From PLA3 sp964592235 (GTDB lineage Bacteria; Planctomycetota; Phycisphaerae; UBA1845; UTPLA1), in contig CAZQCF010000005.1 in assembly GCA_964592235.1 (NCBI GenBank), positions 1 through 64,000 of the forward strand: DNA of 64,000 nt, written 5' to 3'. A program made the position numbers and the translations under genes. Shown one piece after another: positions 1 through 7,057 of this stretch (position 1 is the stretch's first letter; every line of letters begins with the position of its first letter). The notes below the pieces were generated by a model that worked only from the letters and a program-made list of their open reading frames with translations, ran no database searches and was not told where the DNA came from.

Positions 1-2
1 GG

Positions 3-170
3 CTGGACGGACTGTTGACAAGTGTGCAGCGCAGCGACGCGAACGTGCTGCCGCCGCCGGCGGTCAAACCACAGTCGATGCGCGATGGTAGCCCGGCGCC
101 GCTGCCGCAGCGCGACCCGCGTCAGGCCCCGCAGGCTGCGCCGCGCACACCGACGCCCGCGCGACCGTGA
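3..170 (+). CDS. 3' end of a paralogue of the gene at 787-2529 (truncated by window edge)
   Basis: Only the last 55 codons lie in the window; reading starts in frame 3 and ends at TGA 168-170. The translation is a Pro/Ala/Arg-rich tail with a DANVLPPP motif and ends in TPARP. It matches the C-terminus of the protein encoded at 787-2529 almost residue for residue, and the DNA of 1-170 and 2360-2529 differs at only about 15 positions. This is therefore the end of a tandem paralogue. Its function is unknown; the matching tail follows a predicted coiled coil in the complete copy. The 5' part lies outside the window, so it is not known whether the N-terminal half is also shared. Confidence 0.75.
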   Translation: MDGLLTSVQRSDANVLPPPAVKPQSMRDGSPAPLPQRDPRQAPQAAPRTPTPARP

Positions 171-220
171 TGAATGAAGGCGTGGTATTCGATTGAGGTG
201 GGACCGAGCAGAAATTCAAC

Positions 221-252
221 TTGACACGGGTTGGGGGGGGGGGGGGTAGAAT
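221..252 (+). promoter_or_regulatory. Promoter with 14-G tract in the -35/-10 spacer
   Basis: TTGACA (221-226) and TAGAAT (247-252) are near-consensus housekeeping boxes. They are separated by 20 nt, of which 233-246 is an uninterrupted run of 14 G. The optimal spacer is about 17 nt, so gain or loss of G residues by slipped-strand mispairing would tune the promoter. The next start codon is at 308 with AAGGAG at 296-301. Confidence 0.6.
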
Positions 253-307
253 CGTCGCTCGTGGTGATGGAGCCGATTGGCGATTGTCATACTGAAAGGA
301 GCATGGC

Positions 308-790
308 ATGAGACGAGCGATGTGGACGATGGCGGCGGCGGGCCTGGTGCTGATGGGTTCGGATGGCGCGGTGCGGAGCGATTGCCCGCCGAGCGGTCAG
401 ACTTGCTCCGGCGCGGGAAATCCCATCTGCGTTTGGAATGCGGACACCGAAGAATTATGTAATGAGTCTGTTATCTCATCGTGTGCCTGTACAGTGGGTG
501 TATGCGTTTCGCCCACCTATCGCAGAGTAGCATTGAACACCCTTCACAAGTTTCTGGATTCCAGCGGGACCAGGCCGGAAGGATGCTGCGATGAAATCTC
601 ACCCTGGGGGTCATGCTATAAGGAAGACACTCGAGACTGTTACCAGCTCTGGGAATGTCGGGCACATGACGGCGGCTCAACGGGTTGCAACAAGACGTTT
701 AATCAGTGCTACTTTCAAGGAGGATATATTGTAGTCCGTACGGGCTATTGGTCGGTTCCATATAGCGCTTGCTGCGTGGATTCTCAATGA
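308..790 (+). CDS. Small secreted cysteine-rich protein, unknown function
   Basis: 160 aa. ATG 308 is preceded by AAGGAG six bases upstream. Residues 1-22 form a signal peptide (basic start, Ala/Gly/Leu-rich core). The mature part has 16 cysteines, including two Cys-Cys pairs (GCC near residue 94 and ACC near the C-terminus), which suggests a disulphide-bonded extracellular or periplasmic fold. I recognise no family. Base composition is AT-richer than most of the window. The stop codon overlaps the start of the next gene (ATGA at 787-790), so the two are probably translationally coupled. Expression would depend on the poly-G promoter at 221-252. The ATG at 303 is in another frame and is not used. 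Confidence 0.7.
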   Translation: MRRAMWTMAAAGLVLMGSDGAVRSDCPPSGQTCSGAGNPICVWNADTEELCNESVISSCACTVGVCVSPTYRRVALNTLHKFLDSSGTRPEGCCDEISPWGSCYKEDTRDCYQLWECRAHDGGSTGCNKTFNQCYFQGGYIVVRTGYWSVPYSACCVDSQ

Positions 791-2529
791 TGGTTCGGAT
801 TCTTATTGTGTATGGGCTGATTTGGGCGCCGGCGTCGCTTGCAGCAGACGATGTCGCCATTCCTGAAGTATTAGTGAAAGCGCACGAAGCGCGCATGGCG
901 CCTCGGACAGGGTATCTAGAGTACGTACAGGTACTGCGCATGGGCGGGAATGCGGAAACCAGATCGCGATTCATCGCTCGAATCGCCGGAGAGGACCTCT
1001 ATCTGGTGAACTCGGGCGATTCCGACGGAGTGGTATTGCGTCAACCGGATGGCACTCCCTTGCTGGGGGTCAATGGAGCATGCGTTCCGCAATTGTCGGT
1101 TGTTCGCTACTCACGGGGTGAATACTGGACTCGTCGGGAAAACGACCCGGGGCTTAATCTTATGGAGGTGGAACAATCGCCGCCATTTCTGGATCCCCGT
1201 CAATTGGGCTTGCATTGGTCGCCCGCTCCGTTCGAACATCCGCTGCGACGATTGCAAGATATGCGCGAGAACAGCGATCCAGCCGCTCGCTATCGGGTTG
1301 AAAGCAGTCGCGGGCTTACCGTTGTAACGTGCGAGGTCAGCCAGGACCAACCGGTGCGGCACCGCAGTTTGATGGTGTGGACGATTGATGAGGGACGAGG
1401 GAACTCGATTAGTCAGATCGAATTATTGGAACAGATTGAAGACGGGGCGCTGCGCCGCTTGTGCCAGCTTGAATGTCAGAACGAACTGTTCGACGGGTAC
1501 TGGTGGCCCCGCCGAATCGAAAGCCGCTGTGAGGGGACCGGCTTCTATATGAGCACTAATTTTACTCACGTGGAGTTTGATCGCCCTGACCAGCCCGCGG
1601 CGATTGATCCCGATATGCTCGGTGCACCGCCCGGCGCGATGGTCGGCACTTCACGTTTCTCATCACGTCGGCAATTGGGTCGTTACCTCGGGGCCGGCGA
1701 GGTGATTACAGAGGATGAGTTTCATCACATCAAATCCAATTACGACTTGGATGCCATAAAGGCGTGGGCCGAAAACGTTATGGCCAATCGCGGCGCTTAC
1801 CCCGCCTGGTGGGATGACGCATCGGGTCGCTTCGGGCTGGAAGGCGTCGAGCACAAGCCGGACGAGTGGGAGGCCTACGTTCGCAGGTGGATTCTGAAGC
1901 GAAGCAGCGGTGAGGCGTACAAGCTGGCCGAGCCGCTGACGGACAAGCAGAAGACTGCGGCGTGGGCGGTGCTGGCGGATTGCAAGAAACGGTCGCATCC
2001 GATCGTGGAGAAGCGGGCGGCGGAGCTGGCCGAGGCGCGCAAGCGGCTTGGCGAGAATCGCAAGGTGATCGAGGACCTGCGGGCGCAGACGGGGGCGACC
2101 GAACAAGGCAACGCAGATCAGGGCGAGGGCATCGCGGCGGCCACGCCTGCGGGGGCGAAGCACGCGACCGCGGCGGGAGGTTCTGCGGGCGAGATGCCGA
2201 AGCCTTCGACCGGCGGATCGGAAGAAGCGAAGCCGGTCGCCCGCGAAGATGAGCGGCTGACGCAGGCGATGCAGGCGTCGCAGCGGTTGCTGGCGGCGGT
2301 GAGGGAGTTGGAGAAGCCCGACGGTCGATTGGCGGAGATCTTCGAGGAGTTGAAGCGCCGGCTGGACGGACTGTTGACAAGTGTGCAGCGCAGCGACGCG
2401 AACGTGCTGCCGCCACCGGCGATCAAGCCGCCGCCGATGCGCGACGGTCGACCGGCGCCGCTGCCGCAGCGCGACCCGCGTCAGGCCCCGCAGGCTGCGC
2501 CGCGCCTCCCGACTCCCGCGCGACCCTAA
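787..2529 (+). CDS. Secreted protein with coiled-coil and Pro-rich C-terminus, unknown function
   Basis: 580 aa from ATG 787, which overlaps the upstream stop codon; a TTG at 769 would lengthen it but removes a clean signal peptide. Residues 1-24 are a signal peptide ending ...ASLAA. Residues about 25-300 look like a beta-rich periplasmic domain (repeated YLV, VVTCEV and MVWTID strands) that could be LolA/RseB-like, but this is only an impression. Residues about 330-530 are Glu/Lys/Arg/Ala-rich and probably coiled coil. The last 50 are Pro/Arg-rich and nearly identical to the gene ending at 170. GC content rises sharply after about 1750, so the shared 3' half differs in composition from the 5' half; this fits a mosaic or gene-conversion origin. 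Confidence 0.75.
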   Translation: MMVRILIVYGLIWAPASLAADDVAIPEVLVKAHEARMAPRTGYLEYVQVLRMGGNAETRSRFIARIAGEDLYLVNSGDSDGVVLRQPDGTPLLGVNGACVPQLSVVRYSRGEYWTRRENDPGLNLMEVEQSPPFLDPRQLGLHWSPAPFEHPLRRLQDMRENSDPAARYRVESSRGLTVVTCEVSQDQPVRHRSLMVWTIDEGRGNSISQIELLEQIEDGALRRLCQLECQNELFDGYWWPRRIESRCEGTGFYMSTNFTHVEFDRPDQPAAIDPDMLGAPPGAMVGTSRFSSRRQLGRYLGAGEVITEDEFHHIKSNYDLDAIKAWAENVMANRGAYPAWWDDASGRFGLEGVEHKPDEWEAYVRRWILKRSSGEAYKLAEPLTDKQKTAAWAVLADCKKRSHPIVEKRAAELAEARKRLGENRKVIEDLRAQTGATEQGNADQGEGIAAATPAGAKHATAAGGSAGEMPKPSTGGSEEAKPVAREDERLTQAMQASQRLLAAVRELEKPDGRLAEIFEELKRRLDGLLTSVQRSDANVLPPPAIKPPPMRDGRPAPLPQRDPRQAPQAAPRLPTPARP

Positions 2530-2583
2530 GATCGCGAAGCAGAACTGCAGAGAATCTCGTATTGTGCACGCGAATCAAGAAAT

Positions 2584-2663
2584 GTGGGACCGGCTAATAG
2601 CCGGTCCGACACAGGCTATTAGCCTGTGCCACACAATAACAAGGCTTGCCCGGTTGTACTTAG
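2584..2663 (+). repeat. Twin-hairpin dispersed repeat, copy 1
   Basis: Two adjacent hairpins: GGACCGGC/GCCGGTCC (2587-2607, loop TAATA) and ACAGGCT/AGCCTGT (2611-2627), framed by TGTGG and GCCACA. An almost identical block, including a conserved right flank ending in ACTTAG, recurs at 36271-36352. It lies in a 520-bp gene-free stretch (2530-3050). It is probably a REP/MITE-like non-coding element. Confidence 0.75.
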
Positions 2664-2682
2664 AGCGTCTAAAAGAAGCATA

Positions 2683-2733
2683 TGTGGCACCGCCGTCTCG
2701 GCGGTGAATCACGGGCGAGACGCCCGTGCCACA
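2683..2733 (+). repeat. Twin-hairpin dispersed repeat, variant
   Basis: Same design as the element at 2584: TGTGG, hairpin ACCGCCG/CGGCGGT (2689-2705, loop TCT), hairpin CACGGGCG/CGCCCGTG (2710-2728, loop AGA), then GCCACA. The stem bases differ from copy 1 but pairing is kept, so structure rather than sequence is conserved. No coding potential is seen. Confidence 0.7.
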
Positions 2734-2920
2734 AGGTACTTGGAGGCGCTCTTAGCTGGTTTTGCGCCAGCGCGTGACCGAGACGTATTCAAGAGCTCCC
2801 TTCCTGGCCCTTGACCGTGCTTCGCATCATCAAGTGACGAGGCGCTCGCGGTTCGGATCGACGCGGCAACAGCGAAATGAACGCCGCAGCAAGTGATTTC
2901 GCAAGTGTTTTTGGCAATTC

Positions 2921-2949
2921 TTGACGACCCATTCACGCGCTTCTATTCT
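2921..2949 (+). promoter_or_regulatory. Promoter for gap
   Basis: TTGACG (2921-2926), 17-nt spacer, TATTCT (2944-2949). It lies about 100 nt upstream of the gap start codon at 3051. This is a near-ideal housekeeping promoter. Confidence 0.6.
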
Positions 2950-3050
2950 CATACGCCCTCGGCGTTTGAGGCCGTAACCTGATTCATTCTCCTGGCGCGA
3001 ACACCCGGCGGCCGGCAAACGTTGTGGAAACAGACTTGGAGGTTGGCTTC

Positions 3051-4109
3051 ATGGCAGCGGTGAAGGTCGGCATCAATGGATTCGGTCGGATCGGTCGCAT
3101 GGTCGCCCGCGCGATGGCGATGCGCCCGAAGGAGTTCGAAATCGTCGCGATCAACGACGTCGGCCCGCCGGCGAAGATTCACGCGCACCTCTTCAAGTAC
3201 GATACCGTCCACGGCAAATGGCAGGGCGAAGTCGGCCACACCGACAATTCGCTCATTATCGACGGCCGCTCCATTCGCGTCTGCGGCGAGAAGGACCCGA
3301 CCAAGCTCCCGTGGAAGGAACTCGGCGCGACGGTCGTCATCGAAGCGACCGGCGTCTTCACCGGCAAGCGCGATGCCGCCAAGGGCAAGGCCGGCTACGA
3401 CGATCACATCACGGCCGGCGCGAAGAAGGTCATTCTCTCGGCGCCGTCGAAGGACGCGATCGACGCGACCGTGGTGCTGGGCGTGAACGATGAGTCGCTG
3501 CGGCCCGAGCATACGTTCGTCAGCAACGGAAGTTGCACGACAAACTGCCTCGCGCCGTTGGTGAAGGTGCTGGCCGACAACCCCGCCGTCTTCGGCGAGA
3601 ACATCACCGGCATGATGACGACAGTCCACGCCTACACCAACGATCAGCGCATCCTCGATCAAGTCCACGGCGACGATCTGCTTCGCGCCCGCGCGGCCGC
3701 GATGAACATCATTCCGTCGTCGACCGGCGCGGCCAAAGCCATCGGGCTGGTCGTCCCCAAGAAGACGATTCAACTCGACGGCTTTGCTTTGCGCGTGCCC
3801 GTCATGGACGGCAGCGTCGTCGATCTGACCGTCTCGCTGGATAAGGAAGTGGACGTGGATACGGTCAACGGCATCTTTAAGAAGGCGGCCGCCGAGCCGA
3901 AGTTCAAGGGCATCCTTCAGTATTCGGACGAGCCGATTGTTTCGAGCGACATCATCAACAACCCGCACAGCTCGATCTTCGATTCAACTCGGACGATGAC
4001 CGTGCCCAAGGGCAAGGGCAAGATGCTCAAACTCATGAGCTGGTACGATAACGAGTGGGGTTTCTCGAATCGCGTGTGCGATCTCGCCGTGCGCCTCGCG
4101 GCCATGTGA
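3051..4109 (+). CDS. gap: Glyceraldehyde-3-phosphate dehydrogenase
   Basis: 352 aa; oxidises and phosphorylates glyceraldehyde-3-phosphate to 1,3-bisphosphoglycerate in cytosolic glycolysis. ATG 3051 was chosen because GGAGG sits at 3038-3042 and the protein then begins with the family N-terminus (GINGFGRIGR); an upstream GTG at 3024 is in frame but not needed. The NAD-binding Rossmann motif is at residues 8-13. Asp follows Asn in the AINDV segment, typical of NAD specificity. The catalytic Cys162 lies in SCTTNC. PSSTGAAKA and the C-terminal WYDNEWG signature are intact. Single gene with its own promoter at 2921. Confidence 0.97.
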   Translation: MAAVKVGINGFGRIGRMVARAMAMRPKEFEIVAINDVGPPAKIHAHLFKYDTVHGKWQGEVGHTDNSLIIDGRSIRVCGEKDPTKLPWKELGATVVIEATGVFTGKRDAAKGKAGYDDHITAGAKKVILSAPSKDAIDATVVLGVNDESLRPEHTFVSNGSCTTNCLAPLVKVLADNPAVFGENITGMMTTVHAYTNDQRILDQVHGDDLLRARAAAMNIIPSSTGAAKAIGLVVPKKTIQLDGFALRVPVMDGSVVDLTVSLDKEVDVDTVNGIFKKAAAEPKFKGILQYSDEPIVSSDIINNPHSSIFDSTRTMTVPKGKGKMLKLMSWYDNEWGFSNRVCDLAVRLAAM

Positions 4110-4275
4110 CCCCGACGGATCGTCCCGGACCCGCGATCCTGACCCGCCGGAAGTGAAGTACAGTCTCGCCGATTCCGGCCCGAATACACCTCGCAACGTG
4201 AAACGGCCTCGCGCCGGCGCCTGCGCCCTTTTCCTGTCGCGAACGGGGGTGGGGCGAGGTGCCACAAGATAAGAA

Positions 4276-5169
4276 ATGAAGCGATACCTGGCCTTTACCC
4301 GCTGTTCCCCCTCTTGGACGAAATGCCTCCATTCAGGCACGGCTCGCCTTCTTGTCGCGTTGATGATGACGTTGACGGGGTGTCTGGCCGGCTGCGGCGT
4401 GCAGCAACCGCCGCCGTTGCCGTACGAGATTTGGAATCCGCCCGAGGCGACCGACGCGGAACTGGACCGGGGCCTGATCATTCTCTACCCCGGCCTGTTG
4501 AGTACGACGAACGAAATGATCACGCTGTACCTCGTGTTGCGCGCGGTGGGGATCGACCGCGCCATCGACATCGGCGTGTGGGGGCGGTTCCTCGAAGGCA
4601 TCGAGAACATCAACGCGTACGAGCGGAACCGGGAATGGTCGGCGACGGAGGCGGCGCGCATCACGGAATACATTCGTGCGCATCCAGGGCGGCCGGTGAC
4701 GCTGATGGGTTTTTCGGCCGGCGCGGCAATTGCGATCTGGGTGGCGGAGGCGCTACCCGAGGATGTTCAGGTGGATCGCGTGATTCTCATCAGCCCCGGC
4801 GTCTCGCCGAGTTACGACCTCGACGCGATGCTGCGGCGCTGTCGCCGTGGGGCGGTTTCATTCTGGTCCGCGATCGATGTGCAGGGCGCGCTGGCGGCGC
4901 TGGTCTTCGGCACGATGGATCGAATCAACGAAGTCCCCGCGGGCACGGCCGGTTTCGCGATGCAGCGGCCGGACCTTGTGCAGATCCCCTACAGCCCGGA
5001 GATGGCGGCCTACGGCCTGACCGGCAATCACTACGAATTGATGGATAACCCGCTTTGGATTCAGGACTACGTGGTGCCGTGGGTGCTGTACGACGACGGC
5101 CCGCGGGCCTCGGACACGCCGCAGAAGCACCACGCGCCGATTCAGAGCCGGGGCGTATCGCCCCGGTGA
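4276..5169 (+). CDS. Lipoprotein with alpha/beta-hydrolase fold
   Basis: 297 aa. A long N-region (about 24 residues) leads into a hydrophobic core and two overlapping lipobox candidates, LTGC and LAGC near residues 35-39, so it is probably a lipid-anchored envelope protein. The mature part has alpha/beta-hydrolase features: LIILYPGLLS, then the nucleophile elbow GFSAG, and a late GNHYELM segment that could supply the catalytic His. The substrate cannot be predicted. The start ATG 4276 has only a weak purine stretch upstream. The last ten codons and the stop fall inside the palindromic repeat at 5140-5217, so the natural C-terminus may have been replaced by repeat sequence. Confidence 0.75.
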   Translation: MKRYLAFTRCSPSWTKCLHSGTARLLVALMMTLTGCLAGCGVQQPPPLPYEIWNPPEATDAELDRGLIILYPGLLSTTNEMITLYLVLRAVGIDRAIDIGVWGRFLEGIENINAYERNREWSATEAARITEYIRAHPGRPVTLMGFSAGAAIAIWVAEALPEDVQVDRVILISPGVSPSYDLDAMLRRCRRGAVSFWSAIDVQGALAALVFGTMDRINEVPAGTAGFAMQRPDLVQIPYSPEMAAYGLTGNHYELMDNPLWIQDYVVPWVLYDDGPRASDTPQKHHAPIQSRGVSPR

Positions 5170-5217
5170 ATGGAAGCATCCTCCGATCGTCCGGCCCGAA
5201 ACGGGCCGGCTCTGAAT
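5140..5217 (+). repeat. Palindromic element with three-way-junction fold (family 2)
   Basis: A perfect 12-bp inverted repeat (ATTCAGAGCCGG at 5140-5151, its complement at 5206-5217) encloses two GC hairpins with 8-bp stems: CCGGGGCG/CGCCCCGG (5148-5166, loop TAT) and CCGGCCCG/CGGGCCGG (5191-5209, loop AAA). It overlaps the 3' end of the hydrolase gene and supplies its stop codon. A degraded relative is at 6252-6347. Confidence 0.7.
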
Positions 5218-5261
5218 GATCGCGCTCGCCTTGGGCAAGGCCCGTGCGTATGCTCTGTTGC

Positions 5262-6191
5262 ATGCCGGAGACACCCGACGAAGACATCGCGCCGCAGAAG
5301 CCGATTGAAGGCCCCGACTGGTCGGCCGTGGAGTTCCATCCGCAATGCCCGCTGTGTGAGTACGACTTGTTTGGGTTGTCCGCGCCGCGCTGCCCGGAAT
5401 GCGGCTATGCATTTGACTGGGCCGATGTGCTGGATCCCCGCGCGGCCGAGCATCCGTATCTGTTTGAGTATCATCCCGAGCGAAACGTCCGCTCGTATTT
5501 CCAAACCGCGTGGCATGCTCTTCTTCCGGTCAGGTTTTGGAAACCACTGCATCCATCACATCCGCCCCAGCTTCGTAGGCTGGTGTTGTATAGGATCACT
5601 GGAGCGGCAATCTACCTGATCTGCATCATGATTCAGTGTTTTGTCGAGACTGCGCTGATTAGCTCGTTCTATTTATCGAGCTTCAATTCGTTCGACAACA
5701 TGATGTCTGCTTTTCGACGCGCTCAATTCATTTACGCATCGCGTCCGGGAGCATTCACGATAGATGTAGTGGTCTATGGACTCTTGCCGCTGGCCGCTTC
5801 ATGGGTAATGCTCGGCGCCCTATGTGTTTTTCGGATCTCCATGAAACGCGCAAGGATAAGGACCGCGCATGTCGTGCGTTGCGTGGTTTATAGCGTTGAC
5901 CCCAGTGGATGGAGCGCAACGGCAATCTTGGTCACTTTCTCCCATCTTGTTCTAATGGCGATATCCAGGCCAACTTGGTGGAGTGATACGTACAGTCCGA
6001 TGTTGATTTGCGGCTGGATTAGTTTCAATTTCTATCGACTCTACGAGGCTTACAAACAGTACCTTCGTTTCGAACGTTCCTTCGCGACTATTCTCGCGGC
6101 AAGCATTATCGTATTTTTGGTGTATGCAAACTTGTTCGTGGACCGGGATCAAGTGTATTGGTATTTGTCCAGTCGCATGGGCATTGGATAG
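5262..6191 (+). CDS. Zinc-ribbon membrane protein, unknown function
   Basis: About 309 aa from ATG 5262; in-frame GTG 5244 and ATG 5250 are alternatives. A TATGCT box lies seven bases before ATG 5262 and there is no ribosome binding site, so the mRNA may be leaderless. The N-terminus holds a rubredoxin-like zinc ribbon, CPLCEYDLFGL followed by RCPECGY, typical of many planctomycete membrane proteins. Four to five hydrophobic segments follow (roughly residues 115-135, 165-190, 215-235, 275-295). The 3' two thirds are AT-richer than the neighbours. It resembles the zinc-ribbon gene after murA (23085-23939) in design only. Confidence 0.65.
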   Translation: MPETPDEDIAPQKPIEGPDWSAVEFHPQCPLCEYDLFGLSAPRCPECGYAFDWADVLDPRAAEHPYLFEYHPERNVRSYFQTAWHALLPVRFWKPLHPSHPPQLRRLVLYRITGAAIYLICIMIQCFVETALISSFYLSSFNSFDNMMSAFRRAQFIYASRPGAFTIDVVVYGLLPLAASWVMLGALCVFRISMKRARIRTAHVVRCVVYSVDPSGWSATAILVTFSHLVLMAISRPTWWSDTYSPMLICGWISFNFYRLYEAYKQYLRFERSFATILAASIIVFLVYANLFVDRDQVYWYLSSRMGIG

Positions 6192-6251
6192 AAACGCCGG
6201 ACTAAGTTTGGGCATGGCTGTTCTCTGTCAACGCCGGGTCGTATCGCTCCG

Positions 6252-6347
6252 CAGGTCGCATGAACCGCATTCAAAGCCGGGCGTGTCGCCCTGATGAATG
6301 CCTGCAACGCCGGCAGTTTCCGGCCTGACACGGGCCGGAACAGTTGG
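6252..6347 (+). repeat. Degenerate copy of family-2 palindromic element
   Basis: ATTCAAAGCCGGGCG with a GCCGGGCG/CGCCCTG hairpin, then GAATGCCTGCAACGCC and a second arm ending CGGGCCGGAACAG. The order and spacing follow the element at 5140-5217, but the outer 12-bp stem is no longer perfect. The surrounding gap 6192-6462 holds nothing else except the toxin-antitoxin promoter. Confidence 0.45.
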
Positions 6348-6399
6348 GAGTCTTGCTTCCTAATCATGTTCCCGCTCCCGCACAGCCTTGCGAACTTGT

Positions 6400-6428
6400 T
6401 TGACGACGCGGTCGGGAGTTGCTAGAAT
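6400..6428 (+). promoter_or_regulatory. Promoter of the toxin-antitoxin operon
   Basis: TTGACG (6400-6405), 17-nt spacer, TAGAAT (6423-6428), 35 nt upstream of the antitoxin ATG at 6463. Confidence 0.6.
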
Positions 6429-6452
6429 TGTACAAGTTAAACAAAATGTACA
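6428..6452 (+). promoter_or_regulatory. Putative antitoxin operator, two TGTACA palindromes
   Basis: TTGTACAA (6428-6435) and TGTACA (6447-6452) lie between the -10 box and the antitoxin start, with centres 18 bp apart. Phd/YefM-type antitoxins are known to bind paired TGTACA/GTGTACAC palindromes, so autorepression at the transcription start is likely. Confidence 0.55.
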
Positions 6453-6462
6453 AAGGTGCCCC

Positions 6463-6726
6463 ATGGTCCGCATTCCCACCAGTCAGGTTCGCCAGGAACT
6501 GGCCGAAATCCTCAACCGCGTTGCCTATCAAGGGGAGCGAATCGTCCTCAAGCGCAACGGCCGCGACGTCGCGGCGCTCATTTCGCTTGATGACTTGCAG
6601 CGGCTGGAGGAAATCGAAGATCAACTTGACTACGAGGCGGGTGAAAAAGCCCGCAGGCGCATGAAAGCAGGTCGACAGAAGCCGATTGCATGGGATCGGG
6701 TGAAGCGAAAGCTCAAGCTTCGATAA
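6463..6726 (+). CDS. Phd/YefM-type antitoxin
   Basis: 87 aa, from ATG 6463 with AAAGG about eight bases upstream. The N-terminal half has the Phd/YefM fold signature: VRIPTSQVRQELAEIL, then a beta-strand segment RIVLKRNGRDVAALIS. The C-terminal Glu/Arg/Lys-rich tail would wrap around and neutralise the toxin. It acts in the cytosol as antitoxin and DNA-binding repressor of its own operon. The toxin gene starts three bases after its stop. An upstream in-frame start would include the promoter and is rejected. Confidence 0.85.
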   Translation: MVRIPTSQVRQELAEILNRVAYQGERIVLKRNGRDVAALISLDDLQRLEEIEDQLDYEAGEKARRRMKAGRQKPIAWDRVKRKLKLR

Positions 6727-6729
6727 GGG

Positions 6730-7002
6730 ATGCCGTCCGTGTCCTTTCGGATTGAGTTCGCCCCGTCCGCTGTTCGTGAGCTTCAGCGATTGCCGCGCGA
6801 AGTCCAAGTTCGCATTGCTCGGAAGATCGATGGCCTCGCCGCCAACCCGCGACCATCCGGTTCGAAGAAATTACAGGGCCTCTCCGATCGCTGGCGCATC
6901 CGTATTGGCGATTATCGTGTGATCTATGATATTCACGACGACATCGTCCGCGTTTTGGTTCTGAAGGTCGGCCACCGGCGGGATATCTACCGCCGACCTT
7001 GA
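6730..7002 (+). CDS. RelE/ParE-superfamily toxin
   Basis: 90 aa. The family pattern is clear: an N-terminal strand FRIEFAPSAVRELQRLP, helices with KIDGLAANPRP, then KLQGLSDRWRIRIGDYRVIYDI and a final strand ending in GHRRDIY. The basic residues in GDYRVIY and the closing HRRDIY match RelE-type mRNA interferases that cut mRNA in the ribosome. It is cotranscribed with the antitoxin (3-nt gap), giving the usual antitoxin-first order. No truncation is visible, so it should be active. Confidence 0.85.
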   Translation: MPSVSFRIEFAPSAVRELQRLPREVQVRIARKIDGLAANPRPSGSKKLQGLSDRWRIRIGDYRVIYDIHDDIVRVLVLKVGHRRDIYRRP

Positions 7003-7057
7003 TTCCGCCGGGAAAACGCACTCTTACTGGCCGAAGGCCCCACCTACCGGCGCGGCG

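Noticed and set aside
2949..3968. 339-codon minus-strand frame opposite gap
   Set aside because: Shadow of the gap gene. No start signal, no recognisable domain, and the promoter at 2921 supports the plus strand.
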